DNA from: Thermoplasmata archaeon
Lineage (GTDB): Archaea > Thermoplasmatota > Thermoplasmata > Lutacidiplasmatales > UBA184
Direction of reading: 5' to 3'
DNA: 10,047 nucleotides
Assembly: GCA_030043545.1 (NCBI GenBank)
Contig: JASHXM010000161.1
Coordinates: forward strand, 1-10,047
This document shows, piece by piece, positions 1 through 6,645 of the stretch. Position 1 is the stretch's first letter. Every line of letters begins with the position of its first letter. The notes beneath the pieces were generated by a model that saw nothing but the letters and a program-made list of their open reading frames with translations, searched no databases and was not told the DNA's origin. The position numbers and the translations under genes are program-made.

Positions 1-250
1 GGTGACGGTCGTCGTCGACGGGAGCGGACCATCGGCGGCGGCGCTCCTCCGGGCCGCCCGACGCACGTTCCATCCGCACGCCTTCGTCTTCGCGGGGCTC
101 CCGCCGCCGGCGTTCGGCTTCCAGATCCGCCTGCCCGAGCCGGCCGCCGTCGCTCGGGCGTTCGTCTGCGTCGGGACGTCCTGCGGGCTGCCGATCACCG
201 ACCCCGGCGCGCTGTCCGCCCGGATCGCGCTCGGAGCGCCGGCCGGGTGA
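1..250 (+). CDS. C-terminal fragment of a YyaL/DUF255 thioredoxin-domain protein
   Basis: This is the last 80 or so residues of a protein whose 5' part lies outside the window; the frame is open to the left edge, so the GTG at position 2 is probably not a real start. The end shows the block VCVGTSCGLPITDP followed by a short helix (ALSARI). This resembles the C-terminal signature of the long DUF255/YyaL (SPATA20-like) proteins, where an aromatic or Phe residue, a Cys-containing loop and 'P-x-TDP' close the alpha/alpha-barrel domain. Those proteins have an N-terminal thioredoxin-like domain and a barrel related to N-acylglucosamine epimerase and are of uncertain function. The upstream residues (LLRAARRTFHPHAFVFAG) fit the strand that precedes this block. 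The final 56 bases overlap, tail to tail, the end of the minus-strand phosphoesterase. The family call rests on a short segment and is moderately secure. Confidence 0.65.
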   Translation, partial: VTVVVDGSGPSAAALLRAARRTFHPHAFVFAGLPPPAFGFQIRLPEPAAVARAFVCVGTSCGLPITDPGALSARIALGAPAG

Positions 251-1004
251 CGACGGCACCCACGTCGGTTCCGTCGAGCAGGTAGGCCCGCATCCGGGCG
301 TGCGCCAGGAAGCGGCCGTACAGGAACGTCCGACCGCGGGCCGGGCGTTCCCGGTTGAGCGCCTCGAGACCGGCGAGCGGGTTGAACGGGGGGACGATCA
401 GCAGCTCCCGGGAGCCGCGGCGCAGGGGCCGGCCGGGGACCAGCGGCGGCCGCGCGAGGATCGCGCGGAGCCAGCACGGCCGCTTCCCGTCCGGCTCCTC
501 GGCGGTCGGGGCGAATCGGACCCCCGGATGGAGGTGACCCGCGAACCAGCGGGGCGCATTGAGCACGGCGCGCGACGGCCACCGGTGGCCGTGGAAGATG
601 CCGACACCGCCTCGGACGATCCCCTCGGCCGGATGCACCGCGACCTCCCGGGGGAGGTATCGGGTGAGGCCGGCGTCGTGGTTCCCGAGCACGACCTCGA
701 CCCCGAGACCGGCGTCGAGCAGGGTCGCGAAGAACCCGAAGACGACCGGACGCAGCGTCGGCGGTGTGCCGACGATCGGGTGCTTCACGTCGCCCGCGAC
801 GACAATCGTCCGGGCCCGAGCCGCCTCCGCGAGGGCGATGAGTCGGCTCGCGAGCTGGGCCGCGGAGCCTCCGGGCGGCCCCGCGGGCTCGCCCGCCGTA
901 CCGCCCAGCCCGAGGTGCAGGTCCGCGATGAGGAGCGCCGTCGCCCCGCGCGACGTGACCGAGAGCGCCGGGGCGCCGGGCACCGGAGCGATCGCCGGGG
1001 ACAC
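195..1004 (-). CDS. Metallophosphoesterase, archaeal COG1407 (SbcD-related) type
   Basis: A 269-residue calcineurin-like metallophosphoesterase with the whole metal-binding set in order: D-L-H at 28-30 (ADLHLG), GD at 71-72 (GDVKH), GNHD at 107-110, a GxH-type loop at 138-141 (HGHR) and GHLH at 156-159. The spacing, and the basic tail carrying PPFNPLAG at 205-212, fit the archaeal SbcD-related group (COG1407). Members are two-metal nucleases or phosphodiesterases; bacterial relatives (PdeM) sit beside DNA ligase and Lhr helicase genes, so a DNA-repair role is likely, but no helicase or ligase is visible here. It starts at a GTG, the most upstream start in frame, with no clear Shine-Dalgarno. 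The leader of about 50 bases begins near the AT-rich box at 1077-1093 shared with the divergent regulator. The last 18 residues are basic, low in complexity and antisense to the DUF255 gene end. Confidence 0.87.
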   Translation of the reverse strand: MSPAIAPVPGAPALSVTSRGATALLIADLHLGLGGTAGEPAGPPGGSAAQLASRLIALAEAARARTIVVAGDVKHPIVGTPPTLRPVVFGFFATLLDAGLGVEVVLGNHDAGLTRYLPREVAVHPAEGIVRGGVGIFHGHRWPSRAVLNAPRWFAGHLHPGVRFAPTAEEPDGKRPCWLRAILARPPLVPGRPLRRGSRELLIVPPFNPLAGLEALNRERPARGRTFLYGRFLAHARMRAYLLDGTDVGAVVTRPALRARSGRTARRGR

Positions 1005-1076
1005 GTCGGCCGGAGCGGCGTCCGCCGCAAGAGCGTTCGGGCGCCCGGCGGCGGTCGGAGGCCGGCCACCCTCGCC

Positions 1077-1093
1077 TTTATAGAAGCGATAAA
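1077..1093. promoter_or_regulatory. Divergent TATA region between phosphoesterase and HTH regulator
   Basis: In an otherwise GC-rich 112-base gap there is a 17-base AT-rich island with inverted arms TTTAT (1077-1081) and ATAAA (1089-1093). On the plus strand TTTATAG lies about 37 bases before the regulator ATG at 1117, giving a predicted start of transcription near 1107 and a short leader holding GGAG/GAGGAG (1102-1112). On the minus strand TTTATCG and CTATAAAG are both usable for the phosphoesterase. The symmetric layout suits a shared bidirectional promoter, or an autoregulatory operator of the HTH protein. The TATA call is inferred from base composition and spacing only. Confidence 0.6.
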
Positions 1094-1116
1094 TGGATTC
1101 CGGAGCGAGGAGAGCG

Positions 1117-2097
1117 ATGGCACGGCCCCGCGAGCGATGGATCGAACGGATCCGGGCGATGCTCGAGCGGGCGGGCTACTACGTCGCCAATACGCACGGG
1201 GTCCGTCCCTCGAGCTTCGACCTGGCGGCCCGGCGCGATGCGTCGCTCCTGCTGATCAAGGTCCTCAAGAACATCGACGCGCTCGACGCCGAGGAGGCGG
1301 CCCGGCTGCTGGAGCTGGGGCGCCTGTTCCCGGCGACGGTGCTCGTCGTCGGCGAGAGCTCGGGGGCCTCCGGGCTCGACGACGGCGTCGTCTACACCCG
1401 GTACGACGTGCCGATCGTCAGCGAGTCGACCCTCCGCGATTACCTCGAGAAGGCGCTGCCCCCGTTCCTGTACGCGAGCCCGGGCGGAGCGTTCGCCCGG
1501 GTCGATGGGGACCGCCTCCGCTACCTTCGGCAACGTCGGGGACTGTCGCTGGGGACGCTCGCGTCGATCGCCGGCGTGTCGCGCCGGGCGATCCAGCTGT
1601 ACGAGGAGGGTCAGGGCGCGGAGGCGTCCGTCGTCGAGCGGATCGAGGCGTACCTGGAAGCTCCGATCGTGCGTCCCGCCGGGGTGTTCGACGCCCCGAA
1701 GCGGGTGCGGGGGGCCCGGGGGCGCCCCGCCGGAGGGTCCGAAGAGCCCGCCCGTCCGCCGGCGCCGACGGGCGATCCGTTGACCGACGGGGTGCTCGCC
1801 CAGCTCGACGAGATGGGGCTCACGGTGACCGTCACGGTCCGGGCCCCGTTCGACGCGCTCGCGCGCGCCCCCGAGGTGCTGCTCACCGGGGTCGGGAGCG
1901 TCCGCACCGCCGTCCACCGGGCGGAGGTGCTCCACGGGATCGCTCGGGTCGCGGAGGGGCATGCGATGTTCGTCGTTCGCGAGCACGTCCACCGCGCGTC
2001 GATCGGCGGGCTCGCGATCCTGACCGTCACCGAGCTCAAGCGCCACCGCGACCCCGACGGACTCCTCGAGGAGATCTCCGAGCGGGAGCAGCCGTGA
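1117..2097 (+). CDS. Archaeal HTH-type transcriptional regulator (COG1395, cro/C1 type)
   Basis: The 326-residue protein has three parts. Residues 1-115 form an alpha/beta domain with S-F-D-L at 33-36 and LLLIKVLKNID at 44-54, an arrangement resembling a decayed PD-(D/E)XK/Mrr-like fold (my inference). Residues 130-182 are a cro/C1 helix-turn-helix: DRLRYLRQRRGLSLGTLAS, then AGVSRRAIQLYEEG as turn and recognition helix. A Pro/Gly/Arg linker (195-222) leads to a C-terminal alpha/beta domain (223-318). This order matches the conserved archaeal family annotated as putative HTH-type regulatory protein; its targets are generally unknown. I prefer ATG 1117 over ATG 1093 because the latter lies inside the TATA-like island and would precede the predicted transcription start, while 1117 has GAGGAG four bases upstream. 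The stop overlaps the GTG of the next gene (GTGA), so the two are probably co-translated. Confidence 0.85.
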   Translation: MARPRERWIERIRAMLERAGYYVANTHGVRPSSFDLAARRDASLLLIKVLKNIDALDAEEAARLLELGRLFPATVLVVGESSGASGLDDGVVYTRYDVPIVSESTLRDYLEKALPPFLYASPGGAFARVDGDRLRYLRQRRGLSLGTLASIAGVSRRAIQLYEEGQGAEASVVERIEAYLEAPIVRPAGVFDAPKRVRGARGRPAGGSEEPARPPAPTGDPLTDGVLAQLDEMGLTVTVTVRAPFDALARAPEVLLTGVGSVRTAVHRAEVLHGIARVAEGHAMFVVREHVHRASIGGLAILTVTELKRHRDPDGLLEEISEREQP

Positions 2098-2747
2098 TCT
2101 CGGCGCGCCTGCGGGTCGGGGCCGAGCTCCTGCTGGTCGCGCCCGTGCGGGGCCTCACTGTCGAGGCGACCGCCGCGATCGCCGCCCTCGCCGACTTCGG
2201 GCCGGAGACGGTCGGGCTCGGCCTCTCCTCGGAGGAGCTGCGGGGGCTGATCGACTACTTCGTGGTCGCGGACGGCGAGCCGGCCGTCCCGCTCACCACC
2301 AACGAGCGCAACGAGGTCCGGGGGCTGGTCCGCTTCGGCGAAGTCCGGGTCCCCAACCCGTCGGTCGTGGAGACGATCCGGTTCACGCACGCCCGGGGGA
2401 TCCCCGTGGCGGCGCTCGACCCGACCGAGGAGGGCGCGGCCGAGCTGTTCCGCGAGCACATCGGCTACGTCGAGCTCGTCCGTCGCACGGTCCGCGAGCG
2501 CCGCGCCGGGCGCGACCCGCCGACGACGTCGACCCCCGACGCCTACGCGCTCGAGTGGGAGCGGCGCGTCGGCCGGGGCCGGGGCTCGCGGGCGATGGCC
2601 GGGGCGCGGGACGATCACCTGGCCCGGGAGGCGCGACAGCTCGCGCGAGGACGGTCGCGGGTCGCGGTCGTCATCGACCGGGAGCGGTTCGACGGGGTCC
2701 GGCAGCGGCTGGAGTCGCCCGACGGCGGGCCGGCCGGGCGCCGCTAG
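2094..2747 (+). CDS. Uncharacterised protein, possibly TraB/ChaN-like
   Basis: This 217-residue protein starts at GTG 2094, inside the stop of the HTH regulator (GTGA), and ends in a TAG that shares a CTAG with the converging kinase gene. I do not recognise it with certainty. Residues 8-55 read as strand-helix-strand (ELLLVAPVRG, EATAAIAALADFG, ETVGLGLSSEELRGL), like the opening of TraB/PrgY proteins, where a 'HLVGTAH' strand is followed by a helix and 'PDxVxxELxxxR'. Residues 103-118 (IPVAALDPTEEGAAEL) and 171-207 (ARDDHLAREARQLA, then RVAVVIDRERFDGVRQRL) fit the later TraB pattern of 'RDxxMAxxL...VVAVVGxxHxxG'. However, the first His motif is absent (VAPVRG instead) and the final His is replaced by R197/F199, so a metal-binding role is doubtful. 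A loop at 60-85 and an Arg-rich stretch at 130-170 are insertions. No signal peptide or membrane segment is seen. The family call is an inference. Confidence 0.75.
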   Translation: MISARLRVGAELLLVAPVRGLTVEATAAIAALADFGPETVGLGLSSEELRGLIDYFVVADGEPAVPLTTNERNEVRGLVRFGEVRVPNPSVVETIRFTHARGIPVAALDPTEEGAAELFREHIGYVELVRRTVRERRAGRDPPTTSTPDAYALEWERRVGRGRGSRAMAGARDDHLAREARQLARGRSRVAVVIDRERFDGVRQRLESPDGGPAGRR

Positions 2748-3286
2748 GCCTCGCGCTTCAGCGCCGATTCGAGCATCGTGCGCGCGGCGCGCCGGAAGTC
2801 GTCGAGCGTTCCCTCGTTGACGATCATCCCGTCGGCGAGCGCGAACGCGCTCCCGATCCCCCACTTGAGCTCGCGACGGTCCCGGTCGAAGAACTCCTGG
2901 AGGCCGCCGCCGTCGTCCGAGCGGCTGCGGCTCGACATCCGTTCGTGCCGCGTCTCCGGGGAGGCGTAGATCCCGAGGACGAACAGGTCCCCGAAGTGGT
3001 GGCGGAAGACCGTCACCTCGGTGTCGGAGCGGCAGCCGTCGACCAACATCCGGGTCTCGCTCAGCTTCGGGAGCGCCCGCTGCGCCCAGACCCCGGCGCC
3101 GTGCTTGTCGCGCTCCTCGGAGGCGATCCGGGCGACGTTCGCGTTCGTGACCGCGAGCCCGCGGCGCCGCGTCTCGTCGCGGACCAGGTCGCCCATCTTG
3201 AGGGTCGCGAGGCCCATCGAGCGGGCGACCCCGACCAGCTCGTCCTTTCCGGAGCCGGGCATCCCGACCGTAACGATCAGCTTCAT
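2744..3286 (-). CDS. UPF0200 P-loop nucleotide kinase, dephospho-CoA kinase-like
   Basis: A 180-residue P-loop NTPase of the archaeal UPF0200 family, distantly related to dephospho-CoA kinase and adenylate kinase. The Walker A motif is GMPGSGKD (8-15), right after the first strand. MGDLVRDE (31-38) matches the acceptor-binding helix, and the conserved VDGCRSDTEV (82-91) takes the place of Walker B. A lid-like RSRSDD (120-125) precedes the family signature RDRRELKWGIG (135-145), and AD-x-MIVNEGT (151-160) closes the core. The true substrate is not known; a role as archaeal dephospho-CoA kinase has been considered for relatives but is not shown by this sequence. The ATG overlaps the TGA of the upstream coiled-coil gene (ATGA, 3283-3286), so the pair is translationally coupled. 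The full family length is present. Confidence 0.9.
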   Translation of the reverse strand: MKLIVTVGMPGSGKDELVGVARSMGLATLKMGDLVRDETRRRGLAVTNANVARIASEERDKHGAGVWAQRALPKLSETRMLVDGCRSDTEVTVFRHHFGDLFVLGIYASPETRHERMSSRSRSDDGGGLQEFFDRDRRELKWGIGSAFALADGMIVNEGTLDDFRRAARTMLESALKREA

Positions 3287-3909
3287 GGCGTGCCGGACGG
3301 AGGCTCCGGTGGGCTCCCCGCGCTCGGCGCGACCGGGGGCGCGGACGTCCCGGCCTCCTGTTCGTGGACCAGCTGGAGCCGGTCGGCCCGCTTGCGGTAC
3401 GTCGCCGCCTCCTGCTCGGAGAGGCGGGACGTCTCGAGGAAACGGCTCACCCGCACCTTGAGCTCGGCGGTCTTCTGCGTCTTCGTCGCCGCCGCGAGCT
3501 CCAGGGAGCGGGCCTTCTGCTGGCGGTCGACGACCTTCTGCTGGACCTTCCGGAGCCGGTACTGGAGGCCGGTCACGTCGGACGACACCGGTCCCCCGCC
3601 GGCGCGCCGCGTCCCGGCCTCGATGTCCCGCTGATACTGCTTGATCTGCTGCTCCAGGTTCGGCACCTCGCCGAGCACCCGCTGCTCCTTCTCGCGGAGG
3701 AGCGTCGCCTGGTGGCGGAGCTTCTCGATCCGCGTGTTGAGGCGCGACGCCCGCTGCTGGGCCTTCGCCGCGGTGCGGTCGTGCTGCGCCGCGATCTGGC
3801 GGAGCTTGGTGATGTCGGCGTACTGCTGCCCGAGCCAGCGCGACGCGCGCGCGGCCAGCACCCCGGTGGGGCCGGACGCCTCGGGGGGAGGGTCCCCTGC
3901 CGCCACCAT
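3283..3909 (-). CDS. Coiled-coil hairpin protein, uncharacterised
   Basis: A 208-residue soluble protein that I cannot place in a named family. Residues 28-98 are a long Gln/Arg/Lys/Glu-rich helix with hydrophobic residues at heptad spacing (e.g. ITKLRQIAAQHD, LNTRIEKLRHQATLL, VPNLEQQIKQYQ). A Gly/Pro break follows at 101-114 (RRAGGGPVSSDVTG). A second coiled coil of similar length covers 115-185 (LQYRLRKVQQKV, ELKVRVSRFL, YRKRADRLQLV). The tail (190-208) is Pro/Ser/Gly rich and probably disordered. Two equal helices around a short linker suggest an antiparallel hairpin. No Cys, no signal peptide and no membrane span are present. The ATG at 3909 is chosen because it follows GGAGAGAG and a TATA-like box; the frame stays open upstream into glyS antisense-like sequence but does not look like protein there. 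It is coupled to the UPF0200 kinase through ATGA, so a partnership is plausible. Confidence 0.85.
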   Translation of the reverse strand: MVAAGDPPPEASGPTGVLAARASRWLGQQYADITKLRQIAAQHDRTAAKAQQRASRLNTRIEKLRHQATLLREKEQRVLGEVPNLEQQIKQYQRDIEAGTRRAGGGPVSSDVTGLQYRLRKVQQKVVDRQQKARSLELAAATKTQKTAELKVRVSRFLETSRLSEQEAATYRKRADRLQLVHEQEAGTSAPPVAPSAGSPPEPPSGTP

Positions 3910-3934
3910 CCGCTCTCTCCTACGGGTCCCTCGA

Positions 3935-3942
3935 GATATATC
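3935..3942 (-). promoter_or_regulatory. TATA-like box GATATATC for the coiled-coil/UPF0200 operon
   Basis: GATATATC is the only AT-run in the 59-base gap between glyS and the coiled-coil gene. Its centre is about 29 bases before the coiled-coil ATG (3909), which predicts transcription starting only a few bases before the start codon. It implies that the coiled-coil and UPF0200 genes have their own promoter in addition to possible read-through from glyS. The box is a perfect palindrome, so direction comes from context. A purine run (GGAGAGAG, 3913-3920) between box and ATG looks like a Shine-Dalgarno, but would lie outside the transcript if the start is as predicted. Confidence 0.6.
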
Positions 3943-3968
3943 GGTTGGCCCCCCGGCGAGACGCGTCG

Positions 3969-5471
3969 TTACGCGCGCGCCGGCCGGGGCGGCCGGAGCG
4001 CGGGAGCGATCCGAGCCGAGAGCTCGCCGCGCGCGATCCGGTGCTGCGCCTTGGAGTCGCGTTCGCGCAGCGTCACCGTATCGTGCTCCGGGCCCGGGTC
4101 GATCGTCGAGCCGTCGATCGTGAGGCAGAACGGCGTCCCGGCTTCGTCCATGCGCGCGTACCGCTTGCCGATCGTCCCCGCGTCGTCGAACGTCACCGGT
4201 ACGCCGTCGCGGGCGAGCGTGTCGGCGAGCGTGCGGGCGTAGTCGCCGTGCGCCTTCGGGATCAGCGGGAAGACGCCGACCGGCGCGGGGGCGAGGTACG
4301 GGGGCAGTTGCCAGACGGTGCGTTCGGCGTCGCGGACGAGGTGGACGTCGGCGAGCGCCCAGAGGAGCCGGTCGATCCCGAACGTGAGCTCGAGGACGTG
4401 GGGGAGCACCTTCGGCTGTCCGGTCGGGGTCACCGCGAGGTCGCGCCCCGCCCCCTCTCCGTGCCGCGTCAGGTCGTAATCGCCCCGGTAATGCACGGCC
4501 CCGACCTCGGTGTAGCCGCCCCAGCTCTCGAGGCGGACCTCCGCGTCGAACTGGAGCCGATTGTAGAACGCCCGCTCCTCCTTCGACTTCTCGTAGAAGC
4601 GGATCCGGTCGGCCGGGAAGGCGAGGACGTCCCGGAGGAATCTTAGCAACTGGACCATGTGGAAGACGTAGAACTCCGGCAGCCCGCCGTCGACGAGGTC
4701 GGACGCGGCGACCAGCTCCGGCGGGACCCCCTCCGGCCCCCGGCGATCGGCGCGGACGATCGGGAGCCGTTCGGCCCGGACCGGGTCGAACGGGACGGGG
4801 AACCGGTCGGGGGCGAAGAAGATCTGGAGCTCGGCCTGCGTGAACGCCCGCAATCGGTACAGCACCTGGCGCGGCGCGATCTCGTTCCGGTACGCCTTGC
4901 CGATCACGGCGATGCCGAGCGGCAGCGCCCGTCGGCCGACGTCCCACATGCGGGCGAAGGCGAGGTAGCTCCCTTGCGCGGTCTCCGGGCGGAGGTACCC
5001 CCGTTCGCGGCCGAGCACCCCGAGCTCCGTCGCGAGCATCATGTTGAACGGCCGAGGCACGCTGAGCGTCAGGGAGCCGCACGACGGGCACCGGAGCCCC
5101 CGGTCCCGGACGATCTCGCCGATCTGCGCGGCCGAGAGGCCGTCGACCCCTTCGGGACGGACCTTGGCGAGCACGGTGTCCGCCCGGAACGCCGTGTGGC
5201 ACGACTCGCACGTCACTTCCGGGTCGGTGAAGTTCTCGAGGTGGCCCGACGCGCGGACGACCGACTCGGGAACGATCTCCGCCGGGTCGATCAGGTGGTA
5301 GTCGTCGGAGAGCCCGAGGAACCAGGCGCTCCACGCGTCCTCGAGGCGGCGCTTGAGCGCGGTGCCGAGCGGGCCGTAGTCGTACAACCCCTGGATCCCG
5401 CCGTAGATCTCGGCCGAGGGCCACAGGACCCCCCGCCGGCGGAGGAGCGCGAACAGCTCGTCGAGCTTCAT
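3969..5471 (-). CDS. glyS: Glycyl-tRNA synthetase, alpha2 type
   Basis: A class II synthetase that charges tRNA-Gly with glycine in the cytoplasm. The 500 residues cover the compact archaeal form. IYGGIQGLYDYGPLG (22-36) is the N-terminal substrate-site signature; motif 1 is around 37-70. A Cys4 zinc site is formed by C88/C91 and C128/C131 (CESC, CPSC). RPETAQG (161-167) binds glycine and motif 2 is GKAYRNEIAPRQ through FTQAE (191-214). Motif 3 is FGIDRLLWAL (364-373). A HGTP-type anticodon-binding domain runs from about 390 to 485 (PVGVFPLIPK, IGKRYARMDEAGTPFCLTID). Two active-site blocks deviate from the family norm: L-R-A-F-T where LREFT is usual, and E-L-T at 361-363 where EPS is usual. 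The ATG (MKLDELF) overlaps the amidohydrolase TGA (ATGA, 5468-5471), so the two genes are coupled. Symbol glyS is the usual archaeal name; glyQS is also used. Confidence 0.97.
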   Translation of the reverse strand: MKLDELFALLRRRGVLWPSAEIYGGIQGLYDYGPLGTALKRRLEDAWSAWFLGLSDDYHLIDPAEIVPESVVRASGHLENFTDPEVTCESCHTAFRADTVLAKVRPEGVDGLSAAQIGEIVRDRGLRCPSCGSLTLSVPRPFNMMLATELGVLGRERGYLRPETAQGSYLAFARMWDVGRRALPLGIAVIGKAYRNEIAPRQVLYRLRAFTQAELQIFFAPDRFPVPFDPVRAERLPIVRADRRGPEGVPPELVAASDLVDGGLPEFYVFHMVQLLRFLRDVLAFPADRIRFYEKSKEERAFYNRLQFDAEVRLESWGGYTEVGAVHYRGDYDLTRHGEGAGRDLAVTPTGQPKVLPHVLELTFGIDRLLWALADVHLVRDAERTVWQLPPYLAPAPVGVFPLIPKAHGDYARTLADTLARDGVPVTFDDAGTIGKRYARMDEAGTPFCLTIDGSTIDPGPEHDTVTLRERDSKAQHRIARGELSARIAPALRPPRPARA

Positions 5472-6556
5472 CGGCCCCCGCCGCCGTCCCGGGGTCCGGG
5501 GCGAGCGATAAGGTGTTCGGTGGTGCGGGTCACGAGCTGGTACGCCGGGTCGTCCGCGGGCAACCGGACGATCAGCGGCTGGACCGCCGTCCCCGGGGCG
5601 ACGCGGGCGGCGTCGGGGAGGCCGAGCCACCGCCACGGCTCGACGAGCGCCGACCGGGCGACGAACGCGGCCGAGACCGGCCGGTGGCGTAACCGCGAGC
5701 CGACGTAGGCGAACTCGAGCTCCCGCCAGATCGACGGCGCCTGGAACATCGCGTTGTCGGTGCCGAGGAGCACGGAGAGGCCGAGCCGCTCCATCGCCCG
5801 GAGGTCCGGCTGCCGGCCGAACAGCGCATTCGACCGGGGGCAGACCGCGACGGCGACCCCGGCCCGACGCACGGCCGCGAGGTCGTCGTCGGTCGCCCGC
5901 GCGAGGTGGACGAGGAGGTCCGGCGCCGGTTCGAGGTACGACTCGGTCGGCTCGCGGACCGCTTCGCTCGCGTGCAGCGAGAACCTCTTGCCGCGCGCGC
6001 GGCACGATCGGGCGACCGTGCGGAGGGTCTCGGCCGTCTCGTCGCGCGCGCTCGACAGTCCGACGCCATCGGCGACGTCGAGCAGCCGGTCGAGCTCGCG
6101 ACGGTCGATCGGCCGGGCGAGCGGGCGTCCGAGGATCACCGGCTCGACCCCGGTGCCGCGGGCCGCGCGACGGAGCATCTCGACCCCCGGCCGTCCCTCC
6201 TCCCGGAAGTCGATCGTTCGGGCCACGCCGCCGCGGCGCATGCGGTCCAGCGCCCGTCGCATCGCCGCCTCCTTCGCGGCGCGGGGGGTCTCGGCGAGCA
6301 ACCGGAACTTGTAGCCGGCCGGCGCCTGCACGAGGCGCGCGACCGGGGCGGACGGCGGTTCGATCCGGGAGACGGCGTCGCCCAGATGGGTGTGGCCGTT
6401 CACCGGGGCCGGGACGACGATCCCGCGGACGCGGCGAAGGCGGCCGCGCGTCGAGTCGGTGCCCCGCTGTCCGACCTCGACGATCCGCCCTCGCGAGAAC
6501 CGGACGTACGCCGGCCGAGGTCCGTCGACGTCGAGGATCGCTCCGTCCACGATCAT
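5468..6556 (-). CDS. Amidohydrolase, cytosine/SAH deaminase-like (COG0402)
   Basis: A 362-residue metal-dependent hydrolase of the TRZ/ATZ/cytosine deaminase superfamily. A small beta-sandwich is built from the N-terminus (MIVDGAILDVDG, RGRIVEVGQ) and the C-terminus (TAVQPLIVRLPADDP); the TIM barrel lies between. The metal and catalytic residues are complete: H55 and H57 (NGHTHLGD), H195 with E198 (LHASE), H217 (VHLAR), the family block VCPRSNALFG (238-247) and D267 (LGTDN). Relatives deaminate or dechlorinate purine, pyrimidine or triazine rings, including S-adenosylhomocysteine and 5'-methylthioadenosine; the exact substrate cannot be read from sequence. At 362 residues it is shorter than the usual 400-450, mainly in the loops after the first barrel strand. 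The ATG at 6556 lies about 30 bases after a TATA-like box. It is the first gene of the block with glyS. The frame is open further upstream, but that part is Arg-rich shadow. Confidence 0.88.
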   Translation of the reverse strand: MIVDGAILDVDGPRPAYVRFSRGRIVEVGQRGTDSTRGRLRRVRGIVVPAPVNGHTHLGDAVSRIEPPSAPVARLVQAPAGYKFRLLAETPRAAKEAAMRRALDRMRRGGVARTIDFREEGRPGVEMLRRAARGTGVEPVILGRPLARPIDRRELDRLLDVADGVGLSSARDETAETLRTVARSCRARGKRFSLHASEAVREPTESYLEPAPDLLVHLARATDDDLAAVRRAGVAVAVCPRSNALFGRQPDLRAMERLGLSVLLGTDNAMFQAPSIWRELEFAYVGSRLRHRPVSAAFVARSALVEPWRWLGLPDAARVAPGTAVQPLIVRLPADDPAYQLVTRTTEHLIARPGPRDGGGGR

Positions 6557-6584
6557 CGTGCGCCCGCGGGGGAGGTCACCGGGA

Positions 6585-6591
6585 CGATAAC
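6585..6591 (-). promoter_or_regulatory. TATA-like box for the amidohydrolase-glyS operon
   Basis: On the minus strand GTTATCG is the only AT-rich patch upstream of the amidohydrolase ATG at 6556. Its centre is about 32 bases from the ATG, predicting a leader of only a few bases. Inferred from spacing; the match to a TATA consensus is weak. Confidence 0.4.
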
Positions 6592-6602
6592 TCGACGCCC
6601 GA

Positions 6603-6617
6603 AGGGGTAATCCCCCT
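6603..6617. repeat. Small inverted repeat in the divergent promoter region
   Basis: AGGGG (6603-6607) and CCCCT (6613-6617) are inverted arms around TAATC. The site is about midway in the 89-base gap between the divergent amidohydrolase and PfkB kinase genes, 29 bases before the kinase ATG. It could be an operator or the AT core (GTAAT) of a weak kinase promoter. In such GC-rich DNA a 5-base arm can occur by chance. Confidence 0.25.
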
Positions 6618-6645
6618 CGGCCGTACCGGTCGCGCGGGTCGGCCG

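Noticed and set aside
1093..1116. Earlier ATG of the HTH regulator
   Set aside because: It sits within the AT-rich promoter island, ahead of the predicted transcription start, and adds eight residues not needed by the domain.
300..2093. Very long open frame on the plus strand running to 2747
   Set aside because: Only its end from GTG 2094 looks like protein. The earlier part is antisense to the phosphoesterase and out of frame with the HTH gene, is Arg/Gly/Pro-rich and lacks motifs, which is usual for stop-poor GC-rich DNA.
3910..5424. Upstream extension of the coiled-coil frame across glyS
   Set aside because: The residues are Arg/Pro-rich without secondary-structure pattern, overlap the clearly coding glyS in another frame, and precede a TATA-like box and good ATG at 3909.
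4659..5708. 349-codon plus-strand frame opposite glyS and the amidohydrolase
   Set aside because: Composition is that of a reverse-strand shadow (Asp/Arg/Val/Glu-rich), no family motif is visible, and both minus-strand genes are certain.
5472..6005. Upstream extension of the glyS frame
   Set aside because: GlyRS family starts at MKLDELF; the upstream residues are a shadow of the amidohydrolase gene, which has a complete active-site set.
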